Source of the DNA: Thunnus maccoyii
Lineage: Eukaryota; Chordata; Actinopteri; Scombriformes; Scombridae
Assembly (NCBI RefSeq): GCF_910596095.1
Contig: NC_056545.1
Span: forward strand, 25,877,067 to 25,941,066
Direction of reading: 5' to 3'
Length of the DNA stretch: 64,000 nt
Shown: positions 1 to 11,943 of the stretch, piece after piece
Layout: each line of letters opens with the position of its first letter
Position numbering within the stretch: position 1 is the first letter of the stretch
The notes under the pieces: generated by a model
The model's database searches: none
What the model saw: the letters and a program-made list of their open reading frames with translations, nothing else
What the model was told of the DNA's origin: nothing
Program-made: the position numbers and the translations under genes

Positions 1-1568
1 GGCATTTCAAGCAATCTACTGTATGATTCAAATTAGCTTCAAGTGATGCCGACTCCAAATTTAACAATCAACTATAAAAACAACATGGAAAGACGTGGTA
101 GAAAAACTGAATGTTTTTTACTCAAAAAGTTCAGCTCAACATGGCTCAGGTTGATTCAGCTGCCTTCATGTGTTCCTTTTGATGGTCTACGATGGACCGA
201 GTCACTATCTGCATCTGTATTGAAGCTTAGTGGTTAGGAAACACAGTCAGTGATATGGGGTGTCTAGTCAGGACATGTGAGGCAGGAACATCCTTTGAAA
301 GTTTTATTGTGAACTAAATGCAGATACACAGATGGATAGGCACTGTTACTATTCCTTGGGAGTGTGGTTCTAAATGAGAGGGAAACAAAGACATCAATGT
401 TACGCTACTTAGGCTATACTATCTCTACATTTAAGATAAACCTCACAAGTGGGACTAACTTTCTAGAATTACAGGAAATAAACCCTGCAAAATGGTTACT
501 AAATGCTATAATATACAACAGGAATGCTGCTTGATAAGCTACATATACGAGACGGATAAATTATCACTCGATATAAACTCACTGATAAATTGCTATATAA
601 ACAGCTGGTAAACTTACGACATTACAGCATTAATCACCAACAGTAACTAAACATCTTCACAATACACAAATTTAGTACTCACTTGTGGTCATGGACGCAC
701 AAGAACTGAGGAAATCAACTGAAACTTCATGTGTTAGAAATCGTTTAACCGTCTAACTTTATATTAGGCTGTCCGCTGTTCTCTACAACCTAGCATGAGC
801 CATCTGCAAAAGGGCGTTGCCTAGCAACGGGTTAAACCTCACTGTCCAGACGTCTTCATGTTCCTTACGCCTTTTGCACAGCATCCTTTATACAGTATCT
901 ATTATCTGTGTTTAGACCAGTTAAACCACTCATGATCAATTATTCCAGATGTTTTCGATTATTTTTGTTATAAGGTTATATTATAACATTTAGAAGATGT
1001 CTTTTGTTAGCTGAGTGGAGTAATTTAAGCAAGTTATTCTGACTGTTCCTTACAATGATGACAATGATGTCATTGTTGTACAAGCATCCATCAGTCACAT
1101 GAAAATCTCATGGGTTCCCTATTGATTTTCTGTTGGCTACCATTAATTGGATCCTCTGTTTCCTAACAGGATACGCAGAGGTGTGAAATTAAGGACAAGG
1201 TTACTATAGGTCAGCATAATTCCAACCAACTGCTTCTACTACAGCACTGTCCCAGATAAAGTGTCAAGAAAATGTGCTGCAATCACAAGTTCAGCCTTGG
1301 TAAAGTACAATCACTGTAACCCAGTGCAGATGATTATCCATCTATCTGCTTAAAACTGTAACAGTGTCTAACTAACTCTGGATAGTCCTGTCACTTTCAG
1401 GTATTTTTAGATTCTTCTGCTCTTTATGATCCATAGATTATTAAGAACCAGACAATATATACTGTATACATGAGTACAAGATGTCTGTAGCATGTCTCAA
1501 TGCCCCAAACTTCTCCATGCCTTTTTAACCATCGAGAATGGCACAGGAAGACACAAAAAATGTTCCCC
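1..1568. other. Intron sequence left of RIMBP-like exon B; no exon seen
   Basis: This stretch follows the splice donor at 1574-1569 on the minus strand, so it should be intron of the RIMBP-like gene. I found no minus-strand exon with a plausible acceptor, donor and open frame in it. The remaining exons, including the SH3 and fibronectin-type domains expected of the family, must lie beyond the left edge. It is AT-rich and unremarkable. Confidence 0.4.
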
Positions 1569-1574
1569 ACTTAC

Positions 1575-1841
1575 CTTACATATGCCTTCCGCTTCAAAAC
1601 CATTGAGGTTTGCATACAGTGAGTGGTGCCGCTTTCCTAACAATGATGTTGAAGTGATATTAGCCGTGGTTAGGCCTGCCTTGTCCAAGAGCCCATGTTG
1701 CTTATCTCCCTGCTCTTCCGACCTCTTCAACTCTAGCTGTGTTTGTCCTGGAGCTTCAGCCTCCTCACGGCTCTCCATCTCTGTGTGTGCTGATGCAGAC
1801 TCCGGCTGCTCAGGCCGAGTGCACAGGTCATACATCACTCT
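1575..1841 (-). CDS. RIMBP-like gene, internal exon B (89 codons)
   Basis: A minus-strand exon. The acceptor is a pyrimidine-containing run ending in GACAG, with the exon starting at 1841. The donor is AAG followed by GTAAGT at 1574-1569, close to consensus. The exon is 267 nt, phase 0 at both ends, which matches the phase 0 donor of the upstream exon at 7525. A TGA lies just upstream in the same frame, so the frame is open only from the acceptor onward. The encoded segment is acidic and polar (a run such as MESREEAEAPGQ), likely disordered, with no recognised domain. Assignment to the same gene as exon A rests on strand, order and phase, not on homology. It could be an alternatively used exon. 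Confidence 0.42.
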
Positions 1842-2711
1842 CTGTCAAAGTCAAACAGTGCAGACGGGATCAATATGACCAAATGAGGTGCCCAGCGAAG
1901 ACCATGCCATCACAGGCTTTTTATTTGTCGGAGGAGAATTAAACAGATCAGATCAGCTGCGGCAGGTTGACTTCAGAATGATAAAGATGTCACTGTAGTC
2001 CCCTTGTCAACAGTTCATAAGCAGGAGTGTTTTTCATGGGTAAGTTGAAGTGTCAATCAAGCAAAGGGCTGTAACCGCCATGGTTGTTAGTGACCCAATA
2101 ACAAGCCTCATAAATTTATAAGTCCTGGTAAAGCTTAAGCTGACAAAAACAGCACTATTGGAGGCTTCGTTCCTTGCATAAAATCTGTTACAGCTGTTCT
2201 GAGACAAAACCAGTTACAGATAAACCAGTTGTAAAGTGCCTTCTCTCTCTCGGCGCCGTGACGTTTCCCAAAATGAGGACAATCAGCTCCAAAGGGATAT
2301 TACATATTTTCGGCCTTGGCTTCTGACGGCGATTTAATGAATGTCATCGTTCTGTTAGCATTCTGGAGCAGACTGTGATTAGTATTTAGAGAGTCCTGCT
2401 CACTATACTGATATAGGCTGTTTCTTCATGCCTTACCGCTCTGTCGTCTGAGGGGGGTTTGTCACGGGTACTTGTCCAGAAAAGAGAAAAGATAGACCAG
2501 TCCACCTTTTATCCTACGTAACGCTGAAACACTGCATGTAGGCCCACAATGAAATAGCAAACAAGAAGACGTGCAACGGAGAAAAAAAAAAAAAACGAGA
2601 GAGCGATCTAACTAACAGGTCTCCACTCCAGTCCCCGTTCTCTCAGTAGGGCTGAGATGTATGTTGCATTTTGACTCTTGAGCTCTTGAGTCCGTCTTCA
2701 TTGATGCTGCT

Positions 2712-2747
2712 GTGTCTTATTGCATTCATCCAGATGCAATAAGACAC
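2712..2747. repeat. Perfect 14-bp inverted repeat with 8-nt loop
   Basis: GTGTCTTATTGCAT at 2712-2725 is followed by the 8-nt spacer TCATCCAG and the exact complement at 2734-2747. Seen directly. It may be the centre of a decayed foldback transposon or a chance hairpin. It lies in the presumed RIMBP-like intron. No RNA family is recognised. Confidence 0.6.
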
Positions 2748-3951
2748 GACAGGCTGCTTAATCCCATCTTGGTTACAGCGCCATAAAGGTGAAGAAAGAG
2801 GACGAAAGGGAAAAATGTGTGTGTGTGTAAGACGGTGAGTGTCGCTGAGAGGAGGGGGTAGGGAGCACTGCTTCCATCGTCCTATCACAAAAAGGCAGGC
2901 TTTGAGTCGGGGCCCAATCATTACAGCGACTAGAGCTCGTTTCCATGGAGATGACGCTGGAATGATGTTGGCTCCCTATTGATTGTTCAAGAGGCAGTAC
3001 ACACTGCAACACACGGAGGCTGCAGGAGGCAGGCAGAGGAACAAGTGTGTCCAGTCCAGACTAATTCTAATGTTTTACTGCAGTTGTACACCAGAGAAAC
3101 AAATTAGACGTCTGACAAGATAATGAGTGTTACTGATGATGTAGTAGTTTAACCTGCCATGGCAGCTTCTTGTTTTTGTGTACTGGGCATTAATCCTTCA
3201 GTTGAATCTTAAATGTTAACTTTTTTAAAATTACTTTAAAGCAATAGGTAATGGTGCAAAAGATTACTATATGAACAAAATCTGGATCACAACTCCAGCT
3301 AAATATCTATCAAATGACAAGCTTAAAAGTAGCAGCCTGAATACAGTCTAGGAGGTGGGTTCATATCACCTGCCACTGACATACATTGTCATATGTCACA
3401 GTAAGTAAAATGTAGGTACAGATTTATCTCATGTTTCACTCCTGACACCTCTCATCCAGCCTATTATCACCTCATCTACAGAAGGTCAAAACATATTTTA
3501 ATACTTTCTGACTACTCTGTTGCAGTCACACAGCTTGCTGAAGCTTTAGAGTGTGGTTGCTTTGATGTTGTGCAACAGTCTGCCTTCTGTTCTTTTAAAG
3601 GTCACTGAAAATCCATGGCTGGGTGCTGCAAAGTCAAAAACAGACATTTTGCCCTGGTTTCTTGGCATTCTGGTGCACTGCCAGTGCAGCCAGTATTAAA
3701 ATTGTTACATTTAAATTCCCTTAACTGTCCATCATCCCCATTTTGTGCAATCAGTAACACTGGAGAAAGGGACTGATTTTGAAAAGACGGGCCAAAAAAG
3801 TAAAAAGTAAATATCTGAGAAGCCTCAACCAGACAAATCAAGCTGATGCATATTCCTGGTCTCTCATAGAAATGCACTTCTTATTTTGCCCTTTTTTCAC
3901 TATTTGTGCCCTGATGAAGATCCTGTGAGGTCAAAATCTGCATTATAACCA

Positions 3952-4760
3952 AGAAGTAACTTCCAGGACTGTAAAATGAGGCCAACACAAAGTGCTAAAA
4001 ACTGTAGTACCTCGAATGGCCACTTGAGGCTGGCTCCAAAAGCGAGTCAATTCCCATAGACTCCCATGTTAAAATGCCCAACTTTAAAGCAGAAATAAAC
4101 ATGTTTACAGCCTGGTACAAAAAACAGTTTTGGTCTCTACAGCTAATTTCCCCTTTCAAGACAACTGTGCAGGGGATGAATTTTTATATAACTCACCCGT
4201 TTAAACATTATTAAGGCTTAAAGTTATGCATAATTAAGGGTGTGGCTGCTTTGAGTGACAGGTGGGTGCCGTCAAAGGCAAGTTGCTACCACAGTGACAA
4301 CGTTAGTTAGGTAAGGTAACCATAGTGTAACCTCATATTCACAGAGCATAGGCGTAGCCGCTGCTATTTCAGTTTTCAGTTCATGAAAGTTAATTGTAAC
4401 ATTTTGGTCAGCTAAAAAAAGTCTTGCTCAGCGTTTGGTTGTACTAAAAGAGGAGTTGCATGTCCAGTTTTTCCCAGTAAGTATATTTTGTTTTAATGGT
4501 TTGTAGCCTGATTTTTGCTAGCGAAAATGAGCATTAGCATTATCACAGTTAACCATAGACTGTAAATGCACTTGGCTAACCAAGCTAGCAGCTAGCGCTA
4601 GGGTCAGCTCCACCCTCTCGTCCAAATATGGTCACTTCTGGCTCCAAAAATCCAAGATGGCGACATTCAAAATGCAAACTCAAGGCTTCAAAACCCGAGT
4701 CCACAAACCAATGGGTGAGGTCGCGGTGGCTACATCCATAATTTTTTTTACAGTCTATGG
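3952..4760 (+). mobile_element. Fish interspersed repeat family A, copy 1
   Basis: About 0.8 kb sharing landmarks with two other copies in this window (31,420-32,226 and, reversed, 50,473-51,905). The shared landmarks are: a start region with AATGAGGCCAA and a 'gctaaaaact' run; a middle with 'agcattagcattatcac'; 'gctagcagctagcgcta'; and a right end reading into TTTACAGTCTATGG. No open frame of useful length, so non-autonomous. Boundaries are approximate and its class is not known to me. Confidence 0.65.
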
Positions 4761-7524
4761 TTTTAACAAATATGTCTGAATAAATAAATGCTTTTAATAT
4801 AACTTCTCCTTGTTCTGCCCATGAGTTCCTGAAAAACATTTTCTTTACTGCATTGAATAGTTTCAGTCTGTTCCTTTATTAATTACAGTGTGTTCACAAG
4901 ACCATGAATTTAATAGCCTTAAGACTGAAAGCAACTCTGACATGAACTCTGCTGAACACTGTTTCTATTCTGCTTCAGCTCCTCTCACTGTTTAAATTTG
5001 CACCCTGATTGGAAAAAGAGGTGCTGACTGCAAAACAAACACCCAAGTAGAGAATAGGTGAGACAACTGCCACAGACATAACCACTGCCATCAGTGAGCG
5101 CACATATCACGCTGTTCACAGCACACTTAGACTAAATACAAAAGAACGTCACTGAGCATAAAAGAATGAAAAGCATCCAGTCAGCATAACTGAATGCATG
5201 TCAAACAGCGTATGCTGTGCACAGAAATGAGCTTTAGTCTGGTCCATCATGGCTCAGTGGTATTGACATCCTGTCACACTGACATATTTTGACAGAGTCT
5301 CCCTGTCTGCAGCCTGACTGAAAAGCAGGCTGCTGGTAAAATACATCTGACATGAAATGTACTTCATTAAATTAGGACAGGGAGGAGCACCTCTGAAAAA
5401 TCATTTGCGATTTTGCAAAAAGCCAAACAGCAAACCAGTGGTTGTCAGCAGACTATTGTTTTAGTATTACCACATCTTTCAGCTACAATAGCAGATTTAT
5501 AAACTGATTGTATTATTATTATTTCTGATTTAAGTAAATATGCATTTTATTGTATGGCAATTAAGATAATCACAAAAGCCTATTCACCATTTATAAATCA
5601 AACACACTAAGAAGTCAGTATGGCCAAAATACAAATGAAGGACTCTGTCCTCACTGTTAACTAGTCTTCTATCACTGTGAAGTCTTAATTTTGTGAAAAT
5701 CTAATAAGTTGAGATTTTATTGGGTTTATAATAAATATGTTTTTCCAGGTACAGTATGTATGTGTATGTATTTAACTTGGAAAATCAAACATTTATTGTT
5801 CATTACTTAGTTATTCAGAAATATAAAAAGGAGCATGAACACACAACATGAATTACAGTAGACACGTTCAAAAGACAATGCATGATTAAAAGAAACAGGC
5901 ATAAGCCAGTCCATTCTTGTTTTGAAAGGGATTCACATTTGAATACACTTAAAAAATTGACTTCACCCTGATAACAGAGTTGCTATGGGACCAAGGGTGA
6001 TGCCTCCGAAGTGCTGTGCAAGAAACATGAAGTAACCATGTGGCTGGGTAAATGGGTATTGCTGTTTGGACACAGTTCAAGCTTTAATTAATTATTAAAT
6101 TTCATATGAAAACTTGATCCAAAATTTAAGAGACAGAAGCACACTGACCCACTTCTGCCACTCATACAAGAGACATAAACAGATCCACGCGCACATGCTA
6201 ACCCTTACTCTCTCTTCTCATCGTGCAGAATTTACCTTCCCTGATAACATATCACTGACAGCAACTGATATTTACAAATGTATGTTTTACACCATACTGC
6301 ACCAGTCATACTAAATGCTTTTCAAATATCCTGCATCAAAATGGCAACATAAGGCTGTGACATTAGCTAGTGTTTGATTCTCCTTTTTGTCGTAGTAGAG
6401 TTTTAGTAGTGTCTAATTACTGGAAACACACCACAACCACTGCTGCCTTTTTACAAAGCTGTCTTGTCTGAGAATAGTGTCCTATGCTTAAACTACCAGG
6501 TCTCTGAATGCTTCACTCATAAAGACAGAACCAATCCCAATCCCGTAGGTTTGTTAGCGGCCATTCTCGCTGCTGTTCAAGCAGCTACTGTGCATTTAGA
6601 AATCCCAAGACTTCGGTAGGCAAAGATCTCTGATTGTCTATCCCACGCTAAGCTTAGCTTAAATAAGGGGGAATCATTTGTAGTTACACACTTTCTGCAC
6701 TTGATTGAGCGAAATTTGACGTGCAAAAACTACTAATAAGAAGACAGAAAGTTGGTAATGATAGCCTAAATGGTTCATGCGTCAGTTATTTTGTATATAA
6801 TGTGGACTGTTTGACCCTAACCCTCCTGGTAGAAGTTTTGACCCCACTGGTATAAAGATCTATTGATAAAAAATGGTAATTGATATCAAAATATTTAGAT
6901 ACACATGCTTTGTCCTGTGCTGCTGCCTTGATGATCATGGTGCTAGTCAGCAGGTCTGTTTCTGTGATGTAACTTCCTGTATTATTACTGTGGTGGTGAA
7001 CTATTAAGCCTTGGTTTACATCTATTCTATGCATTTATGTATAATAATGAGGAAAACTTGAAGTTAATATCTATATTGATCAAGATGATCATTATTATTA
7101 CTATTATTAACTACTCCAATACAAATTGCATTTTCTTGTGTTAAGTAAATATAAGACACTTGGAAGTAACATTTTCCTTTAAATCACAGGGCAAAGTTGA
7201 AAGATGTGTGTCCACTGTCTGTTAACTCACATACAAAAAATGTAAAAGTTATGATTGCATTTGTCATCTGGATTTTTTTCTACAATCAACTTCCTCCAAA
7301 ACAAAAGTGCAGTATAGTTTATAAAAACATAGTCAAAAATATTGTATTGCTACAAACCATTCAGGGTTTCATAGTAGAACACCAAAGAGAGTGCAATAGA
7401 CTACACTTCCATCTGTAATTGCCATCAACATACTGTATATATTCAGTGCACAATTATGTACTTTCTGAATTAACAACTAGTGAAAAAAAGTCAAAGATTC
7501 ATTTGTAAATATGAAGCTGCTCAC

Positions 7525-8406
7525 CTCCATGTTTCTGTCCATGCATTTGGAGGGCGTTGACTCGTCTGACCCAGAGGACTCAGCGCAGTAGGGGAGCTGG
7601 TCGTCCCAGCCTGCATGGGGAGAGTTTGGAGGGTGACAAATATTCAGAGAGCTGCTCCAACAGGTGTCCACTACTGCAGCCGTGGTGCAGGGGTCAGCTG
7701 CAACCAAGTCCCGGCCTAAAGGCAGCTTTTGTGGATCTTGTTTGGTTTTCTTCTTCGGTGAGAGGGAGGTATTCTGGGATCTCTGTAGCGAGGCCCTAGA
7801 ATAGGTCAGACGAGGCCTTGTCTGACAGAAGTTGCTTCTGTCTTGCGTTGGTTTTCTTGAAAGGCTTTTAGAAATGTAGCTGGGGTGTCCTGCACTCTGC
7901 CTCCCCTGTCTTTCATGGGCCTCTAGCAGGTGGCAGAGGAAGAAGGCCTTTTCTAGCTCAAATTCCTGCCTGTGATGCAATTTATAGACTCCCTGCTCAC
8001 CATTTATCTTCTCATACAGTGTCAGCAGCAACTGCTCCAGCTTTGTACACGTTTCTCCGCTGATCAAACAAAAAGCCTCTTTCCCTGTGGAATCAACGTT
8101 ACTGTATCGTCCAATGTCTTCAATGTTCACCTCCTTAGCCAGCAGACGCCAGGATCTGTTGGAGTGCCAGTCCTTTTGGCAGCCACGCCTGGCCGTCAGC
8201 TCCCTCAAAGCCCTCTGCTGCTTCCTCTCTGCTTCTTCCCGCAGGTGCCTTATCTCCACACAGAGGTGTCGGCGCGCCCGCAGCGTGCGGCTCTTCTCCG
8301 CTTCCAAATCAGCACGCAGCCTCTCTAGCTCTCGTCCATACTCCGCCTGGCCCTGGCATGGTTTCTTGGGGGACAGTGCCAGAGGGTTATCCCTGTCTTT
8401 CCTCAT
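7525..8406 (-). CDS. RIMBP-like protein, N-terminal coding exon A (294 codons)
   Basis: Likely first coding exon of a RIM-binding-protein-like gene. In mammals, RIMBPs are presynaptic scaffolds linking RIM to voltage-gated calcium channels; RIMBP3 is a testis form. The frame opens with MRKDRDNPLALSPKKP, then a charged coiled coil at residues ~22-76 (including RELERLRADLEAE and LREEAERKQQ). A second helical segment (~119-168, with NGEQGVYKLHHRQEFELEK) and a basic Ser-rich tail to residue 294 follow. This order resembles my memory of the RIMBP3 N-terminus, with about 50 residues fewer between the helices. A further in-frame ATG lies eight codons upstream at 8430; I prefer 8406 because the family-like sequence starts there. 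The donor is GAG followed by GTGAGC at 7524-7519, phase 0. Identification is by recalled pattern only. Confidence 0.55.
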
Positions 8407-8478
8407 GATGCCACATTCACAGCACAACATGCAAGGATGGGCGACTCATTCATTTCTAAAAAGGACCATGCACCAGAG
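8407..8478 (-). other. Probable 5' UTR part of RIMBP-like exon A
   Basis: On the minus strand a pyrimidine-containing stretch ends in CACTCAG, whose AG is complementary to 8480-8479. This would start the exon at 8478 and imply a further upstream 5' exon. The segment contains the alternative in-frame ATG at 8430 and a short upstream ATG that reaches a stop in a few codons. Not independently supported. Confidence 0.3.
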
Positions 8479-10337
8479 CTGAGTGTAGGTGGGTGATGGG
8501 CTATCAGACATGCAGCATGCAATTGTCACACCAGATCACTGGAGAGATGAGACAGTGGAGGATGTGAGAGAAATGGAGACGTGGTCAGGTATTTTTAGGT
8601 GTTACAGATGAATGTATTAACAAGAAATGCAATGTGTCTAGTGTGATGAAAGCTGTGATGACTACTCTCTGTTAGTGGGAGAATTCAGGAAAAAAAAGGG
8701 CAGCACTCTGTCTAACTTTAAGAAAGCAACCACAATGAATACTCCAATGAAATCCTGTGATTTTTTTGTTATAACTGGAAAAAGAATTTGTCTCTGGAGT
8801 GGGGAGGAAGGGAATCTGTAGCCAAAGCAGTAGATACATATCTTAATAGCTTTAATAAAATGGTTCAGTACAAATACCTTACCAAGGAAATTATGACTGT
8901 CTACACTTGGTATGTTTTTCATTCGCTCCAGCTAAACGTGGCTCAATGGACATATGTCCATATATGGCAGAACTCACTTGATTGATTTTATTAATGGATT
9001 ATCAGACACAAAAAACTAAAATCCAAGGAATGACATTAAAGTGAAAAACACTTATTTCCAACATAGTCCCGCCTTTAAACAGACACGCAGTCAGTTTATT
9101 CATTATGACATACGATTAATGGAGCTTATGTTTAGGAGAAGGAGCGTAACGCTCAGCTGAATATGCAACAAGTGAACCGGTGAACTTCCAGTGAAAAGCA
9201 CAAACAGCACTGCACCGTTAGCTGTGACGTTAGCCAGTTTTATCCATCAATAGCTCAACATAGCGGTGCCCATATGGGCGTTGGGACACGGTTCATATTA
9301 CAGAGAGGATGGGGACTTCGGCTAATTAACTAGCTTGCTTGTTACTAGCAAATGGTCAAGTAGCTGTTGCTGAAATAGATAACGCCATTTAATAACATGA
9401 ATAACGCTTTGGTGTATTGGAGCTAGAATAAGTCCTGGCTACTAGCTACTGCGTCTTGTTAGCAAACGTTAGCTTAACGGTAAGTTTTCTAGCCACAACT
9501 TGTATCAAAACTCACCTCTCAGCGGACTCAACCAATGTATTTAACTTTTCATCAATGAAGTCGTCTTCTTTTAACCAAGGTTGTTTTCTCAACATCAAAA
9601 TGAGCTATTTAGCAACACTGACAGTGATAACATTAATTGTTAAAAGGTCCATAAAGCCATGCAAGAAGGGGTTTGTTTATCTGTCAGGCACAGTGTCACA
9701 CACGCAAACACCGTCACTGTGCCTGCTGGACTGTCCAGGAGCTAGGTGCTGCCTTCAAGTGCACTTCGCCCTGCTGTAATGCTGTGTGGCTTGTCGCCTG
9801 TTTCAATGACTATCACTAGGAGTACTAAGAGAATTGTTCATGTGAGTTTTGAAAGTCAAATTTGATAGATTTGCAATGTGCTGCAATAACAGAACGAGTA
9901 GAGAGAAATGGCTATGTAATTAAAGTTTTCAGCAGTGTATTGTTATTACCGACAGTCTGTGAAGGCAACAACCATGTAACTTGTGTGAGATGGATGACCA
10001 CTAGTGGCTACAGGCTGCTAGTGCTGACTTGTTAAGGTTTATACATTTACCAGCTACAGCCTGTACAGACTTGAATGAATACATGTTGGTACTCTGATCT
10101 CACGACAATTGCATTGGATCATTCTTTCATTTATCATACAAAGGTGTCATTATTTTAATGATTCTTTCTTTATAAATATATGCATGTGTCTTTAGAATAA
10201 ATAGACGAGAATAATGCAATCTTATGAATCCAGTATAATTATAGTTCTCTTGAAAAAGTAACCCCTGCCATGAAATATCTACCCTTAAGAATAAATATCT
10301 AATTGTACATCACAAATTGTACATCAAGTATCTGCAA

Positions 10338-10539
10338 CATTTTGACATGTTACAGCAGGAAAAACATAGGTTTCAATGATAAAATCAATGATGAGTGAAT
10401 TCCAATTAGCTGCCTCAGTTCTATGATGTACATATTGGGCTCACTGCCATGGCATACTAGGACACTTGAATTGAACAGAGCCATCATTAATGTTATTAGT
10501 AGCCTAACATCTGTGCTTCTCCTATGACAAGTCAAAATG
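10338..10539. mobile_element. 202-bp MITE, family C copy 1
   Basis: The left end CATTTTGACATGTTACAGCA and the right end TCCTATGACAAGTCAAAATG are imperfect inverted repeats. A second copy with the same ends and shared interior ('acagagccatcatta', 'gctcactg' region) lies at about 55,008-55,212. A short element with terminal inverted repeats and no coding capacity fits a miniature DNA transposon. I cannot define a clear target-site duplication. Confidence 0.65.
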
Positions 10540-10729
10540 TCTGCTGTGAAAACATTCTGTGGAATCTAATCTTCTGGTAATTTGCAATATTAACACTGAA
10601 CTTTCCGTCTGCCATTGTTTTCACACATCATATCTTATCTACACTTTTATTGTATATTCTCAGTGCAATGTCAGATGTCTGCAAAGTGTTTATGAAAGAG
10701 AAATACTTGTGGTGTGCGTGTTGTGTGTT

Positions 10730-11190
10730 GTTTCACCGTTTTGGACAATTAGAAAACAGGAAAGAGGAAAAAGCAGACACAGGATACAGCTGGCTGGGCT
10801 AAATATAAGTTTAATAAATCAAAGTTAGAAGTCAAGCCCACAAAGACAACTAGCAGGCAAACAAGATGTAAAAAAAGCTTTAGTTGAAAGACAAGTAAAA
10901 GGACTACAAAATGGATTAAAACTATGACAGTAAAGTTATGTCTTCAACTAAATGGAGGAAACAGGCCCAGGGTCTATAAATACACCAAGGAAGTTAATTA
11001 GGAAATGAGGAACAGGTGTGCAGGGAAAATGGTTTATCATGAGACCAGGAAAGATCACTCAACAGGGGCGACTAGTGGACAGGTAGGGGATAGCAGCGTG
11101 GTCCGGAAAGTTCAAATACAAGCAGACACTGGGGAAGGGGAGAAAGTCTGTAGGTGGGGGTAAAGGGAGACTGTGCAGTTATCACCACGA
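10730..11190 (-). mobile_element. Retroelement-like remnant
   Basis: Read on the minus strand, this region has a TATA-like 'tataaat'-type stretch near one end, an AATAAA-like 'ttattaaac' context and a T-rich tail. Similar stretches occur in fish at retrotransposon 3' ends. No open frame remains. The assignment is weak and rests on general resemblance only. Confidence 0.25.
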
Positions 11191-11911
11191 CACCTTGTTG
11201 GTTTTGTAATAATAGGCCATATCACTTTATCATGTAATGGCTGAGAAATATGTACCATCTTATCTTGTCTTTACCCTTTTATGGTTACTGTACACTCTGG
11301 TCACAATAATATGTTTACAGTCATGTGCTGAATTTCATCTAATGTATAATTGCTACTATTACTATCATCCCAGTGTTATATCTCACTTTTTGTCTGCACG
11401 TGAGGATATAATCAACAGGAATGTACTGTTTAATATGATACCGGAGACCTTGATAAAAAGCTTCCTGTGATTCCATTATTTGGCAAAGGCAATGATATTG
11501 AAATGTATAAATCCTCAGAGGTATGCTACATACCTTTTCACTATCATGTTGCCGAAATCCATCAAAGCAGCAAAGCATACCATGTCTGATCGCTGGCATT
11601 TGTATAACCCTCTGTATTTTTGTATTATGTCTGTTACATCAGTAATGCATGAAGTGCAGTATAGTTGGTAGCATTTCTAGGGGTTTTGTTCCCTGTGAGG
11701 GTGAAACAGACAGAGACAAACAGAAAGAGAGATTCAACATACCACTCTCTGTTATCAGGGTGTCCTTGGGCCGCTCCCTCTCTCATTCCCATCTCTGTCT
11801 GCTCACGAGTGGCAGACGGACAAGAGCCAGAAACACCGAGAGGGAGACCGAAATGTGCTGCAAAAATCTCAATCTCCTCATCATTTAGCACCTTCCCATT
11901 CACTTAAATGA

Positions 11912-11943
11912 GAAAGTGTGTCCAAACTTTTGACTGGTACTGT
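11912..11943 (+). mobile_element. Solo Tc1/mariner-type terminal repeat end
   Basis: The stretch with GTGTCCAAACTTTTGACTGG followed by TACTGTA is, from memory, the inner-to-outer end of a widespread fish Tc1-like terminal inverted repeat. I did not find the matching opposite end within 2 kb, so this is probably a truncated or solo end. Confidence 0.5.

Larger units (their letters stand above)
1842..7524 (-). other. 5.7-kb intron between RIMBP-like exons A and B
   Basis: Inferred intron. It contains a repeat copy at about 3952-4760 and a perfect 14-bp hairpin at 2712-2747, both listed separately. The rest is AT-rich. Short open frames here lack splice sites and protein-like composition. Nothing else is supported. 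Confidence 0.4.

Noticed and set aside
2643..3012. Two overlapping minus-strand frames of 79-92 codons
   Set aside because: They contain a low-complexity Thr-His run from a GT repeat and no splice or domain support. They lie in the RIMBP-like intron.
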